From Thalassoroseus pseudoceratinae (GTDB lineage: Bacteria > Planctomycetota > Planctomycetia > Planctomycetales > Planctomycetaceae), in NCBI RefSeq assembly GCF_011634775.1, contig NZ_JAALXT010000007.1, forward strand, positions 310,001 through 374,000: a stretch of 64,000 bases of DNA. The letters are read 5' to 3'. Each line of letters starts with the position of its first letter. Positions within the stretch are counted from its first letter, which is position 1. The notes under the pieces were generated by a model. The model was not told the DNA's origin, did not search any database, and saw only the letters and a list, made by a program, of their open reading frames with translations. Made by a program: the position numbers and the translations under genes. This document shows positions 17,281 through 27,700 of the stretch, piece by piece.

Positions 17281-19878
17281 GTGAGTGAACCAATGGATTC
17301 GGATGCTTTGGAAGACGACAACGAGGATGTGAATCCGGAGGACATCAAGAAGATGTTGCCGGAGGATAAGTCCCTCGACGACTATGGTGCCGAGCAAATC
17401 AAAGCTCTGAAAGGGATTGAGGGGATCCGCACGCGGCCGGCGATGTACATTGGCGATGCCGGCACGAACGGGTTGCATCACTTGGTTTTTGAGGTCGTCG
17501 ATAACAGTATCGACGAAGCCGTCAACGGCTATGCGACGACGATCAATGTTGTGATTCACAGCGACAACAGTGTGAGTGTGTCCGACGACGGTCGTGGAAT
17601 TCCCGTGGGACCAATGGCGGGAATGGGCGGACGATCGGCGTTGGAAGTCGTGCTGACCGAAATCCACGCCGGTGGTAAGTTCGGCCGGGAAAGCGGCTAC
17701 AAAATGGGCACCGGCGGTCTGCACGGTGTCGGGATTACGGCCGTCAACGCGGTGAGTGAATGGCTCGAAGCCGAAGTGCGTCGCGAAGGGCAAGTCTGGA
17801 CGATGTCCTTTGCTTGCGGGGTGCTGACCGATCCACTCAAGAAACTCGGCAAGACCGATCAAACAGGAACGAAACTTACCTTCAAACCCGATGCCGACAT
17901 CTTCAGCGACACCGTTTTCAGCTATGAAACGTTGCATCGACGATTGCAGGAACTGGCGTTTCTTTCGCCGGGCGTGCGAATCCACATCCGCGATGAACGT
18001 ACGGAACAATCCGACGAGTTCCATTACGAAAATGGTCTCGTTGAGTTCGTGAAGTACCTCAACCGCGCGTCCACTCCCGATTACAACGATGTGATTGATA
18101 TCCAAGGCGAAGGCGAGGGCACGAACGGCAAAGTCTTTGTGCATGTTGCGATCCAGCATAACGATACCTTTACCGAAAACGTGCGGGCGTTCGCGAACAA
18201 CATCTACAACCGCGAAGGTGGTACGCACCTCTCCGGGTTCCGGGCGGCGATCACACGGACCATCAACAACTACGCCAAACAGAACAACTTGTTCAAAGAT
18301 GTCTCCCCCAGCGGTGAGGATTTCCGCGAGGGATTGACGGCTGTTGTAACCGTGCGTGTGCCGGAGCCGAGTTTCGAATCGCAAACGAAAGTGAAGCTCG
18401 CTAATAGCGATGTCGAAGGGATTGTGGCCTCGCTTGTGGGCGAGAAGCTGTCAAAATACTTTGAAGAACACCCGCAAGTCGCGAAGTCGATTTGCACCAA
18501 AGGCGAACGTGCCGCCGAAGCCCGCGAAGCCGCCAAAAAAGCCCGCGAGATGGTCCGGGCGGAGAAGGGCACGACGACCGGTGGGCTTCCCGAAAAACTC
18601 CGCGACTGTCGCAATCATGATCTCGATGTGTCTGAACTGTACCTGGTGGAAGGTCAGTCGGCCGGTGGTTCGGCGGATACCGGTCGCGATTCCACCACGC
18701 AGGCGATTCTTCCGTTACGCGGGAAGATCTTGAACGTCGAAAAAGCCCAGATCGTCAAAATTCTCGGCAATGCCGAAGTTGCGGCCATGTTCAAGGCGAT
18801 TGGTGTGCCTCCCGGTGCGGAGTTGGAAGACGTCGAAAAACGTCGGTACGGCAAAATCATTCTGATGACCGACGCCGACGTGGACGGCAGCCACATCCGC
18901 ACGCTGCTATTGACGTTCATGTTCCGGCACATGCGAGAACTTGTTCGCAATGGTTGCATTTACATTGCCCAACCGCCGTTGTACCGCGTGCAACGCAAAA
19001 ACCCGAAGAAGGGCGAACATCCTCGCTATGTGCAAACGCACGAGCAGATGATGAGCGAACTCATCGAGTTGGGAACTCGTGATAGTCGGCTAAAATACGA
19101 ATCCGACGGCACGATCTTTGAAGGTGACCATTTCGAGAAAGTTGTTGGCTTGGTCAACGACTTGGAAGAGCCGTTCGAATTGCTGGAGCGTCGCGGAATC
19201 GAACTGCGATTCATCGTGCAAAATCATCTGTCTCCCGAAGGTCTGTTGCCAAGGTATCGCCTGTTCTTCGCCGGTGAGCAGCGGTACTTCTTTCACAAGG
19301 AACAATTGGAAGAGTTCCTTGAGTACCAAGAGAAAGAGCGGGGCAAGGAATTGCGTGTTGCGGACGACGAAGATCAAGCTCCAACCGACGCAGACGAATC
19401 GGCCGAAGCCAAACCCGAGGATGCGGAAGTCGAAGTCGAGTTGGCATTGCAAGTCGTCGACATGCACGAAGTTCGGCAGATCAATCAGACGCTGAAGAAA
19501 CTCAAAGAGTATGGGATTAAAGCGGAGAACTTCCTGTCCGGCGTGAACCGTGCCGGCGAATCCGTGTTTCCATGGATTATTCAGCACGGCGAGAATGGCG
19601 AAGTCCTGCTAACGAGCTTGCGGGAACTCATCACGGAAATCCGCAAGCTGGGGGAAAAAGGGCTTTCTCTTACACGGTTTAAGGGGCTCGGTGAAATGGA
19701 CCCCGAAGAATTGTGGGAAACCAGTATGGATGTTGAAAGCCGACTCCTGTTGCAAGTTACAATGGAAGACGCCGCTGCGGCCGATGAAATTTTCCGCGTG
19801 CTGATGGGCGACCATGTCGAACCGCGACGCGAATTCATCGAGAAACACGCCTTGGAAGTCAAAGACCTCGACGTGTAG
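17281..19878 (+). CDS. gyrB: DNA gyrase subunit B
   Basis: An 865-residue ATP-dependent type II topoisomerase subunit. Visible: the GHKL ATPase motifs DNSIDEA, DDGRGIPV and GLHGVG, the TOPRIM motifs YLVEGQSAGGSA and MTDADVDGSHIRT, and the C-terminal ending ALEVKDLDV. It is longer than E. coli-size GyrB, partly because of an N-terminal acidic extension of about 35 residues and an Asp/Glu/Ala-rich insertion near residues 695-725 in the region after TOPRIM. The GTG at 17281 has an AGGA site eight bases upstream. It follows dnaN and the DUF721 gene. Confidence 0.96.
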   Translation: MSEPMDSDALEDDNEDVNPEDIKKMLPEDKSLDDYGAEQIKALKGIEGIRTRPAMYIGDAGTNGLHHLVFEVVDNSIDEAVNGYATTINVVIHSDNSVSVSDDGRGIPVGPMAGMGGRSALEVVLTEIHAGGKFGRESGYKMGTGGLHGVGITAVNAVSEWLEAEVRREGQVWTMSFACGVLTDPLKKLGKTDQTGTKLTFKPDADIFSDTVFSYETLHRRLQELAFLSPGVRIHIRDERTEQSDEFHYENGLVEFVKYLNRASTPDYNDVIDIQGEGEGTNGKVFVHVAIQHNDTFTENVRAFANNIYNREGGTHLSGFRAAITRTINNYAKQNNLFKDVSPSGEDFREGLTAVVTVRVPEPSFESQTKVKLANSDVEGIVASLVGEKLSKYFEEHPQVAKSICTKGERAAEAREAAKKAREMVRAEKGTTTGGLPEKLRDCRNHDLDVSELYLVEGQSAGGSADTGRDSTTQAILPLRGKILNVEKAQIVKILGNAEVAAMFKAIGVPPGAELEDVEKRRYGKIILMTDADVDGSHIRTLLLTFMFRHMRELVRNGCIYIAQPPLYRVQRKNPKKGEHPRYVQTHEQMMSELIELGTRDSRLKYESDGTIFEGDHFEKVVGLVNDLEEPFELLERRGIELRFIVQNHLSPEGLLPRYRLFFAGEQRYFFHKEQLEEFLEYQEKERGKELRVADDEDQAPTDADESAEAKPEDAEVEVELALQVVDMHEVRQINQTLKKLKEYGIKAENFLSGVNRAGESVFPWIIQHGENGEVLLTSLRELITEIRKLGEKGLSLTRFKGLGEMDPEELWETSMDVESRLLLQVTMEDAAAADEIFRVLMGDHVEPRREFIEKHALEVKDLDV

Positions 19879-19936
19879 CCCCGCCGGGGATCGCCAACCG
19901 CATCGATCCCGCATTACGCTTCAAACAGGAGTACCG

Positions 19937-20761
19937 ATGCATTCTTCTGCACTTGGTTGCATGGCGATTGTGATTGTCACGCTGTGTTCCATTCCTGTGT
20001 CCGCGGAGGACAAGACCGTTCATGAAGGGATCTATTATGGTCCTGAAAACGGCACGGAATATCAAAAGGAACGCTGCCAACTCGACATCCATGTGCCAAC
20101 GAATCAGCAGAAGTTTCCAGTGCTGATCTACTTTCACGGTGGTGGCATCGTCGGTGGCAGTCGTGGCGGTCCGGATTTGACGTCCCAAGGGGTGTGTCTC
20201 GTCGCACCGTCTTACCGACTAAGCCCAAAAGCGCAATGTCCGGACTATCTAAACGACGCTGCGGACGCCGTCGCCTGGACGTTCAAAAATATCGAGAAGT
20301 ACGGCGGCGATCCGGACCGCATTTTTATCGGGGGAATGTCGGCCGGGAGTTACCTGGCGGCGATGATCACCATGGATAAGAGTTGGCTCGATAAGCGGGG
20401 AATCGACATCGATCGGATTGCTGGACTACTACCAATTAGCGGTCACATGATTACCCACTTCACCGTGCGAAAGGAGCGAGGCGTCTCCGCAAGCACGGGG
20501 CTATCGGACGAATTCGCCCCGCTCTACCATGTCCGAAAAACGCCGTTCCCTATCTTTATTCAATGCGGTGATGACGACTACCCCGGACGGCAGGAAGAAA
20601 ACCGACTCTTTGTCGCGATGATGATCAAATACGCCAAGCAACCGGCAAGTGACATCATCTACAAAGAGTACCCTGGAACACATGGGACCTTCGGACGGGA
20701 CAAGCAAAAACAAGAAGACTTCGCCCGGTTTATCCTCGAACGTTCCCAACTTGCAGAGTGA
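19937..20761 (+). CDS. secreted alpha/beta-hydrolase (carboxylesterase-like)
   Basis: A 274-residue protein with a signal peptide (about 1-23, ending VSAED). The hydrolase core shows the oxyanion-hole motif YFHGGG (65-70), the nucleophile elbow GGMSAGS with Ser135, and a C-terminal histidine in YPGTHGTFG. This matches the HSL/BD-FAE-like esterase group that removes acyl groups from small esters or polysaccharides. The frame is open upstream into gyrB, but ATG 19937 has a CAGGAG site and starts the signal peptide. Two sulfatase genes follow on the same strand, so polysaccharide de-esterification is plausible. Confidence 0.85.
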   Translation: MHSSALGCMAIVIVTLCSIPVSAEDKTVHEGIYYGPENGTEYQKERCQLDIHVPTNQQKFPVLIYFHGGGIVGGSRGGPDLTSQGVCLVAPSYRLSPKAQCPDYLNDAADAVAWTFKNIEKYGGDPDRIFIGGMSAGSYLAAMITMDKSWLDKRGIDIDRIAGLLPISGHMITHFTVRKERGVSASTGLSDEFAPLYHVRKTPFPIFIQCGDDDYPGRQEENRLFVAMMIKYAKQPASDIIYKEYPGTHGTFGRDKQKQEDFARFILERSQLAE

Positions 20762-20845
20762 TTACAATTTCTCAAATTTGATCCCTAAGCAGCAGACGCT
20801 CAAGAGCCCACTTGGGGCTTGATGAAATCCCTGAGCCGTCTGGGT

Positions 20846-20888
20846 ATGATCGGTTGGTGAGAACTGTCGTTCGACACACCGATCATAT
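20846..20888 (+). promoter_or_regulatory. nested inverted repeat in the leader of the first sulfatase gene
   Basis: A perfect 10-bp inverted repeat, TATGATCGGT (20846-20855) and ACCGATCATA (20879-20888), encloses an inner 5-bp hairpin TGTCG-TT-CGACA (20866-20877). It ends 15 nt before the sulfatase ATG. It could be a dimeric repressor operator or a folded RNA leader. There is no T tract, so it is not a terminator. Confidence 0.5.
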
Positions 20889-20903
20889 CTAGAGTCGTCG
20901 CTC

Positions 20904-22832
20904 ATGAAACAATTCTTCATTCTCTCGGTTTGGTCAATACAAGTTGCCACAGGCATCGTACAGGCGGAACATCCAAATGTTCTTCTTATTCTTGTCGATG
21001 ACTTGAAGCCGACACTCGGATGCTATGGCGATCCGATCGCAAAAACCCCGAACATCGATCGACTAGCATCGTGGGGGATGCGTTTTGAAAACGCATACTG
21101 CAATCAAGCCGTCTGTGCACCGTCGCGTTTTACCTTGATGTTGGGTTCGCATTCGACATCAACCGGCTTGTACGGTTTGGGAAGTCAACTGCGAGAGACG
21201 ATTCCGAACGCCGTCACGATGCCACAGTTCTTTGCCAAGCATGGCGGGTATCGAACTGAGTCGCTCGGCAAAGTTTTTCACATTGGACATGGGAACAATG
21301 GTGACCCAGAGTCCTTTCATGCCCCGCACTTCAAAGAAAAGGTGATTGAGTACGTCGATCCGGCTAGTACGGAAGGCGGAAAACTAACTCGTGAAGAGGC
21401 CTATTTTACCAATCAGAAACTCGGACAGATTCGATCTCTGCCACGCGGGGCAGCCTACGAGTCACCGGATGTTTCGGATATCGAATATGCCGATGGTCGA
21501 GTCGCAATGGAGACGATCAAGCGACTTCAATCTGCAAAGCGACGACGCGACAACGACGATACTCCGTTCTTCATCGCCGCAGGCTTCGCTCGGCCACACC
21601 TCCCGTTTAGTGTGCCCAAGAAATATTGGGACCTCTATGATCCGGCCATGTTGCCGTTACCTCAACATGAGGAACTTCCACAGGATGCACCGAAAGTTGC
21701 CGGGAAGCGGGGCGGTGAGATCACGAACTATAAACCGGTCCCAACCGATCGCAATGCGGTCTTCAGTGAGGAACTCAAACGAACACTCATTCATGGATAC
21801 TATGCTAGCACGAGTTTTGTCGATACGCAGATTGGCAAGGTATTGGATGAACTGCAACGTTTAGAACTCACTGAAGATACAATTATTGTCCTTTGGGGTG
21901 ATCATGGTTTTCACTTGGGTGACCTCGGTATTTGGACAAAGCATACGAACTATGAACAAGCCAATCGGATTCCGATTCTCATTGCTGCTCCTGGTGTTAC
22001 GAAACGAGGGACTACGACTGGTCAGTTAGCGGAAAGTGTAGATATCTTTCCGACACTTGCAGAACTAGCCGGTCTCCCGAAACCAAAAAGGGTGCCGCAA
22101 TCAATTGACGGTGTGAGCCTAGTTCCGGTCTTGAATGATCCCATGAAGAGAGTTCGCACCCATGCCTACCATGCCTATCCAAAACAAAAACTCGGACGCG
22201 CGATCCGAACAAAACGCTACCGTCTCGTCGAATGGCGGGACTGGGACGGTGCTGACGAGTCTGTTGAGTATGAACTCTACGACTACCAAACCGACCCGCA
22301 TGAAACTCGCAATCACGCTAGCGAAGAGCCAGAGGTCGTTCAAAAGCTAGCGAAGATCCTCGCAACATACGCTAAACCGGTCAATCGAAACGTAAGTCGT
22401 GCAGATCAGGAACCGCCTAAGATCGCGAATCGTCCTGTCACGATCTCCGCGAAAGTTCAGGGTGCTCATAAGGATGGCGTTATTGTGGCGCAAGGAGGAC
22501 GTGAACAGGGATATGCCGTCCATCTGTTGAATCGGCGACTTATCTTTGATGTTCGGGTCAATGGGGCCGTCACTCGACTCAAGTTCAAAGAGCCAGTGCC
22601 CAAGAGTTTCAACTTTGAGGCGAGGCTAACGGCCGATCGAATGTCGCTTTCAATCGATGGTAACCATCTTCAAGAAATGGATTCACCAGGGCTAATTCCG
22701 GTTCAACCGAAAGATGGCGTGAGTATTGGCCGCGATGATTTATCTGCCGCTGGAAACTATGAGTCGCCGAATACATTCGAGGGGAAAGTTAGTTACCTGA
22801 AAATCACGCCGGGTGGGAAGTCAGACAACTAA
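20904..22832 (+). CDS. secreted sulfatase (iduronate-2-sulfatase/choline-sulfatase-like) with C-terminal lectin-like domain
   Basis: A 642-residue protein. A signal peptide (about 1-21) is followed by the alkaline-phosphatase fold with metal ligands in LVDDLKP and the formylglycine signature CAPSR at Cys71-Arg75. A second metal site reads WGDHGFHLGDLG. This pairing is typical of the group containing iduronate-2-sulfatase. The last 140 residues (from about 500) form a beta-rich region with SLSIDGNHL, resembling a concanavalin-like sugar-binding module. Cys71 must be converted to formylglycine by a maturase encoded elsewhere. The substrate is probably a sulfated glycan. A second sulfatase follows 57 nt downstream. 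Confidence 0.92.
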   Translation: MKQFFILSVWSIQVATGIVQAEHPNVLLILVDDLKPTLGCYGDPIAKTPNIDRLASWGMRFENAYCNQAVCAPSRFTLMLGSHSTSTGLYGLGSQLRETIPNAVTMPQFFAKHGGYRTESLGKVFHIGHGNNGDPESFHAPHFKEKVIEYVDPASTEGGKLTREEAYFTNQKLGQIRSLPRGAAYESPDVSDIEYADGRVAMETIKRLQSAKRRRDNDDTPFFIAAGFARPHLPFSVPKKYWDLYDPAMLPLPQHEELPQDAPKVAGKRGGEITNYKPVPTDRNAVFSEELKRTLIHGYYASTSFVDTQIGKVLDELQRLELTEDTIIVLWGDHGFHLGDLGIWTKHTNYEQANRIPILIAAPGVTKRGTTTGQLAESVDIFPTLAELAGLPKPKRVPQSIDGVSLVPVLNDPMKRVRTHAYHAYPKQKLGRAIRTKRYRLVEWRDWDGADESVEYELYDYQTDPHETRNHASEEPEVVQKLAKILATYAKPVNRNVSRADQEPPKIANRPVTISAKVQGAHKDGVIVAQGGREQGYAVHLLNRRLIFDVRVNGAVTRLKFKEPVPKSFNFEARLTADRMSLSIDGNHLQEMDSPGLIPVQPKDGVSIGRDDLSAAGNYESPNTFEGKVSYLKITPGGKSDN

Positions 22833-22889
22833 GTTTCAGCGCTAGTTATTGAAAGCCAATCAACGTCTCCCATATGAAGGTGACTAACA

Positions 22890-24296
22890 ATGAATTGTTG
22901 CCGGCTACTTCCTCTATATTTTGTTCTGCTCAATGGAGTCGCATTGCTGGCATCTGAACCACCTAATATTGTGCATATCATCGTCGACGATTTGGGGTGG
23001 AACGATGTTGGTTTTCATAATCGCAAAATCAGTACGCCTGTGATCGATGAGTTGGCCAAAGAATCGGTTGTGCTGGAACGATTCTATGTGACACCGATTT
23101 GCTCTCCGACACGGGCGGGGGTGTTGACTGGTCGATATCCATTTCGTTTCGGGATTTGGGGCGGCGTTGTTTCCCCTGACAAACGTCACGGTTTACCACC
23201 AGCCGAGCAAACCACGCCGGAGTTACTTCAACAAGGCGGATATCAAAATCGTGGACTGTTCGGCAAATGGCATCTTGGTCTCAGCTCAACTCGATTCCAT
23301 CCGCTCAAACATGGATTCACGCATTTTGTTGGGCACTATAACGGTGCAATTGACTACTTTAGTCGACATCGGCATGGAGAACTCGATTGGCATACGAACT
23401 ATGAAAGTCGTATGGAAAAAGGATATTTAACCGACTTGATTGGCCGAGCTGCCGTGGAGTTTATTGATAACCAATCTAAGAGTTCACCGTTCTATATGTT
23501 TGTAGCCTTTAATGCTCCGCACTCGCCACTTCAAGCGAAACGAGCGGATTTGAATGACTATGGTTTCGTGCCGACGGCTGACTTGGCACCGAATACCGTG
23601 CGTCGTTTGGCTCGTCGGGAGAACGCACCGAGCTATGGCATGCGAGGCCGAGGAAACACCATCCGACAAACGTTCTCTGCGATGGTATCTGCTCTTGATC
23701 GGAATGTTGGTGACATCCTTGAAGCGTTGAATCGGAAAGAGTTCGCACAGAATACAATCGTTATCTTTCATAGTGATAACGGTGCCGACCCCAAGCATGG
23801 TGGGGATAATCAACCGTTACGAGGGAACAAGTTTACCACTTGGGAAGGCGGTGTTCGCGTGGTTGCCATGATCCGTTGGCCACGGAAAATTGCAGGCGGA
23901 CGGACAGTCAAAACTGTTGCAAGTTATGTGGACTTGTTACCCACACTTCTCGCGGCTGCAGGTCAAGAGTTGCCAACGAATCTTGATGGTATCAATCTCT
24001 TGCCAATGCTGACGGATGACAGAAGCGTGGCGGAGCGTGTGATTCTGCTGGGAGATGATACGGCCGTCTCAAATCGATGGAAACTGAAAGCTGGTCAGTT
24101 CTATGATCTGCTCAATGATCCGACGGAGATCTCCCCGGTGACTGATCCACCGCTTGCGGTGTCTAGGCTTCTTCGAACCGAACTGGCAAGGTTCACTGAT
24201 TTCGTCGGCCCGAAGACGGAAACATCATTGCCGTTGCCAAAACAATGGCCGCCACGCGAATGGAAGCTTCCCGAAGAACCTCGATCGAAAAACTAG
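22890..24296 (+). CDS. secreted arylsulfatase-type sulfatase
   Basis: A 468-residue protein with a signal peptide (about 1-22), metal-binding IVDDLGWNDVG and the formylglycine signature CSPTR at Cys71-Arg75, followed by the usual LTGRYP. Further core motifs include GKWHLG and HSDNGADP. The layout resembles arylsulfatase B and N-acetylgalactosamine sulfatases. There is no C-terminal accessory domain, unlike its upstream neighbour. The short 57-nt gap suggests both sulfatases are expressed together, perhaps acting in sequence on the same polymer. Confidence 0.93.
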   Translation: MNCCRLLPLYFVLLNGVALLASEPPNIVHIIVDDLGWNDVGFHNRKISTPVIDELAKESVVLERFYVTPICSPTRAGVLTGRYPFRFGIWGGVVSPDKRHGLPPAEQTTPELLQQGGYQNRGLFGKWHLGLSSTRFHPLKHGFTHFVGHYNGAIDYFSRHRHGELDWHTNYESRMEKGYLTDLIGRAAVEFIDNQSKSSPFYMFVAFNAPHSPLQAKRADLNDYGFVPTADLAPNTVRRLARRENAPSYGMRGRGNTIRQTFSAMVSALDRNVGDILEALNRKEFAQNTIVIFHSDNGADPKHGGDNQPLRGNKFTTWEGGVRVVAMIRWPRKIAGGRTVKTVASYVDLLPTLLAAAGQELPTNLDGINLLPMLTDDRSVAERVILLGDDTAVSNRWKLKAGQFYDLLNDPTEISPVTDPPLAVSRLLRTELARFTDFVGPKTETSLPLPKQWPPREWKLPEEPRSKN

Positions 24297-24719
24297 ATCC
24301 AATCTGGTGTGGAGTTCTTGCAGAAGAACAGGTCTGCAACGCACCTCTCCTTGGTTTTTGCTCCTGAATCATTTCTCTGTTAGTGAGAATACTGATACTG
24401 CAAGCAGGCTGAGCAGGGTTTCTAGTAATCAATACGCGGTTAGGTAGGTAGAGATACTGTGTGGTGGCTTATACTGCTTGATCCCACGGTGTCTGGTGTT
24501 TGAAGATTTCTTGAGCATGCATTTTGACACCTTGCAAGGGCTTCGCAGGCTGCTTAGTTTGAACGGGTTCCCTTTTCTTTCCTAGCCCATTCTCCGAGTT
24601 GCGCTCGACTTGGATATCCGTGGCGATAGGCGTCTATCCACACGGGGATCTTTTCGGAGTATTGCTCAGATGCTGGCTGGACGGTCTTAATCTTTCGATG
24701 ATTCAAAGGTGGAGAGTCA
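24297..24719. other. 423-nt intergenic region before the giant surface-protein gene
   Basis: No strong gene, hairpin terminator or RNA is evident. The last part carries a GGTGGAGAG ribosome site (24709-24717) for the downstream gene. On the minus strand a complete small frame (24554-24727) is present and is listed separately with low confidence. The first 250 nt hold nothing I can assign. Confidence 0.5.
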
Positions 24720-24727
24720 ATGGTCAT
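24554..24727 (-). CDS. possible small protein, 57 aa
   Basis: An ATG-to-TAA frame on the minus strand that overlaps the first codons of the giant gene on the plus strand. Its stop-bounded limits fit the ATG exactly. The product has a protein-like composition with the segment VWIDAYRHGYPS followed by a basic tail. No ribosome site is evident, so it may be a chance frame or a degraded gene end. Confidence 0.2.
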   Translation of the reverse strand: MTIDSPPLNHRKIKTVQPASEQYSEKIPVWIDAYRHGYPSRAQLGEWARKEKGTRSN

Positions 24728-27700
24728 TCAGAATTGGTTGAATCCACTGCGTTGGCGATCACATGGACGGAAACTCGTTAACTCACGGCATCGCCGTCGT
24801 CGGGAGAGCGTGTTTCATGCGAACGAGAAGGCCGACATCCGGTTAGTGGAGGCGTTGGAAGACCGCACACTGTTGACCGTCGACGTGTCTGGCATCATCG
24901 ATGTGGATACCGTTTGGAATGATCCGATGGGGTATCGACTGACGGGTGATGTCATTGTTCAAGATGGCGCGACGCTAACGATTGCCAATGGCGTCACCGT
25001 TTCCGCAAGCTCAGCGAGCAACGAGTTGTTTATCGGCAGTGGTAGCGCCGGGGGGCGTATCGATGCCGATGGTGTGACTTTCACGGCCGATGTGGTCTTA
25101 AGGAGCGATGCCGGTTTGATTCAGCCGAATGCGCTCGCCAACAACACGTTTCAAGCGGATCTGATCGTCCAAGACGATAACCCGAGCACCACGAATCTCA
25201 CCGGAAATACATTTCAAGCGGATCCGACTGTGCATCCGGAAGCGATTCCGGTCTTGGCTGGCAATACCTTTGACGCGGGAACGACCGTCAACGTCAGCGG
25301 TGGAACCGTCAATGTCGACACCACTTGGCCGCTTCTCACGAATGTGGTGGCGTATTCGCTTGCGGGCGATGTCTTGGTGAGCGGGGGAGCGGAGTTGACA
25401 GTTGCGACGGGGAATCGAGTCGATCAGGCGAATACCTCGCAAGAATTCTTCATCTCGAACGATGGTTCCGGAGCCGGGTTGAACGCCAATGGCGTCACGT
25501 TCACCGCCGATGCGTTCTTTGAACCGTCCGCGACGGGAGTTTTGACTTCGAACACCATCATTGGTGACTTTCAATTCGAAGGTGATAGCACCACCGGGTT
25601 GAATGTTAGTAACAATGATTTCCAAGGCGTCGTGTCGGTTCATCCGGAGTTCGTTCCCTTGATTGCGGGGAATACATTCGCCAGTGGGACGACGTTGACG
25701 GTGCAAGGCGGAACGGTCGATACGGACACCACCTGGCCGGTGATTCCGAACGTTGTGGCTTATCACTTGTTCGATAGCGTGTTCGTGAGCAACTCGTCGA
25801 CGCTGACGATTGCATCCGGCAACCAGGTGACTCAACGGGACTCAAACCGGAATTTCATTGTTTCAAACGATAGTTCCGGTGCGGGTCTTGTTGCGGACAA
25901 TGTAACGTTAGGAGCGGGGGCTTTACTGAGAGCGTCGGCAACGGGTTCGCTGACGAACAACACGATCGTGGCGGTCTACTCCTTTGAAGATGGTAGCACA
26001 TCCGGGCTCACAGTCAGTGGAAACGACTTCCAGACGGCTCCGTCGGTTCATCCGGAATTCATCCCCTTGATTACGGGGAATACATTCGCCAGCGGGACGA
26101 CGTTGACGGTGCAAGGTGGGACGGTCGATACGGATATCACTTGGCCCGTGATTCCGAATGTTGTGGCTTACCACTTGTTCGATAGCGTGTTCGTGAGTAA
26201 TTCGGCAACGCTGACGATTGCGTCCGGCAACCAGGTGACTCAACGGGACTCAAACCGGAATTTCATTGTTTCAAACGATAGTTCCGGTGCGGGTCTTGTT
26301 GCGGATGGTGTGACGTTGGGAGCGGGGGCTTTGCTGCGATTGTCGGCAACGGGTTCGCTGACGAACAACACAATCGTGGGGTTTTACTCTTTCGAGGGCG
26401 ACAATTCTTCACTGCTCACGGTTAGTGGGAATGATTTCCAGACGGCCCCGTCGGTTCATCCCGAGTTCATCCCAAACATGCCGGGGAATACGTTTGCCAA
26501 CGGCACAACGCTATCCGTGCAAGGTGCGACGGTCGATGTCGACACCACTTGGCCGGTGATTCCCAATGTCGTGGCTTACAGCTTGTTCGATAGCGTGTTC
26601 GTGAGCAACTCGTCGACGCTGACGATTGCCTCGGGCAACCAGGTGAATCAACGAGACACAAACCGGAATTTCATTGTCTCGAACGATGGCTCCGGAGCGG
26701 GTCTCGTTGCAGACGGTGTCATGCTGGGTGCAGGGGCTTTGCTGCGAGCGTCGGCAACGGGTTCGCTGACGAACAACAACATTTTGGGCGTCTACTCCTT
26801 CGAAGGTGATAGCACATCCGAGCTAACGGTCAGTGGGAATGACTTCCAGACGGCTCCGTCGGCGCATCCCGAGTTCATCCCGAATCTATCAGGGAACACG
26901 TTTGCCAATGGCACAACGTTAATCGTGCAAGGCGCAACGGTCGATGTCGACACCATGTGGCCGGTGATTCCGAATGTTGTGTCCTATCAATTGTTTAATA
27001 GCGTGTTTGTGAGCAACTCGGCGACGCTGACGATTGCCTCGGGCAACCAGGTGAATCAACGGGACACAAGTCGAAACTTTATTGTCTCGAACGACAGTTC
27101 CGGAGCCGGTTTGAATGCCAATGGGGTGACGTTCGCCGTGGGAATCTTTTTCAATGGCGGTGCGGCGGGTTCGTTGTCGTTCAATCGGTTTGTTCGTCCG
27201 ATTTCGATTCATGGCACCACGACTGCGTCCATCCATTGCAACGATTTCTCCGCCGGGACTGCCACTGTGGAAGCCGTTGCGAATACGGGTAGCGGTCCGC
27301 TCGACTTCACAGACAACTGGTGGGGCACGACGATCGCGTCCCAAATTGAAGATCAGATTTTTCATAACGCCGATGCGAGTAACCGGCCGGTTGTGGTGTA
27401 TGAACCCTTTTTGAACGCCACGCCGCAAAGCATTTCGGTGGGTGTGTCGCCAGCGGTTGTGGACGAAGACGGTTCTACGAATCTGGTGTTCACATTTACT
27501 CGCAGCGGGTCGATCGACCAAGCTCTGGACGTGGATTTCGATGCCCTGGGTACCGCCGTTCCGGGTGTCGATTACATTTTGAACGGTGCGACCACCTTCG
27601 ATGGCAACACGAGCGGTACCGTCACATTTGCAGCTGGAAGCGACACCGCGGTTCTGACGGCCGATCCAATTGACGATGGTCTTTTCGAAGGCAGCCGAAC

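Noticed and set aside
17266-18384. A 372-codon minus-strand frame
   Set aside because: It is antisense to gyrB, which is fully conserved here.
25267-27306. CRISPR-like regular repetition
   Set aside because: The period is 408 bp, in frame and coding, with no short repeats and spacers.
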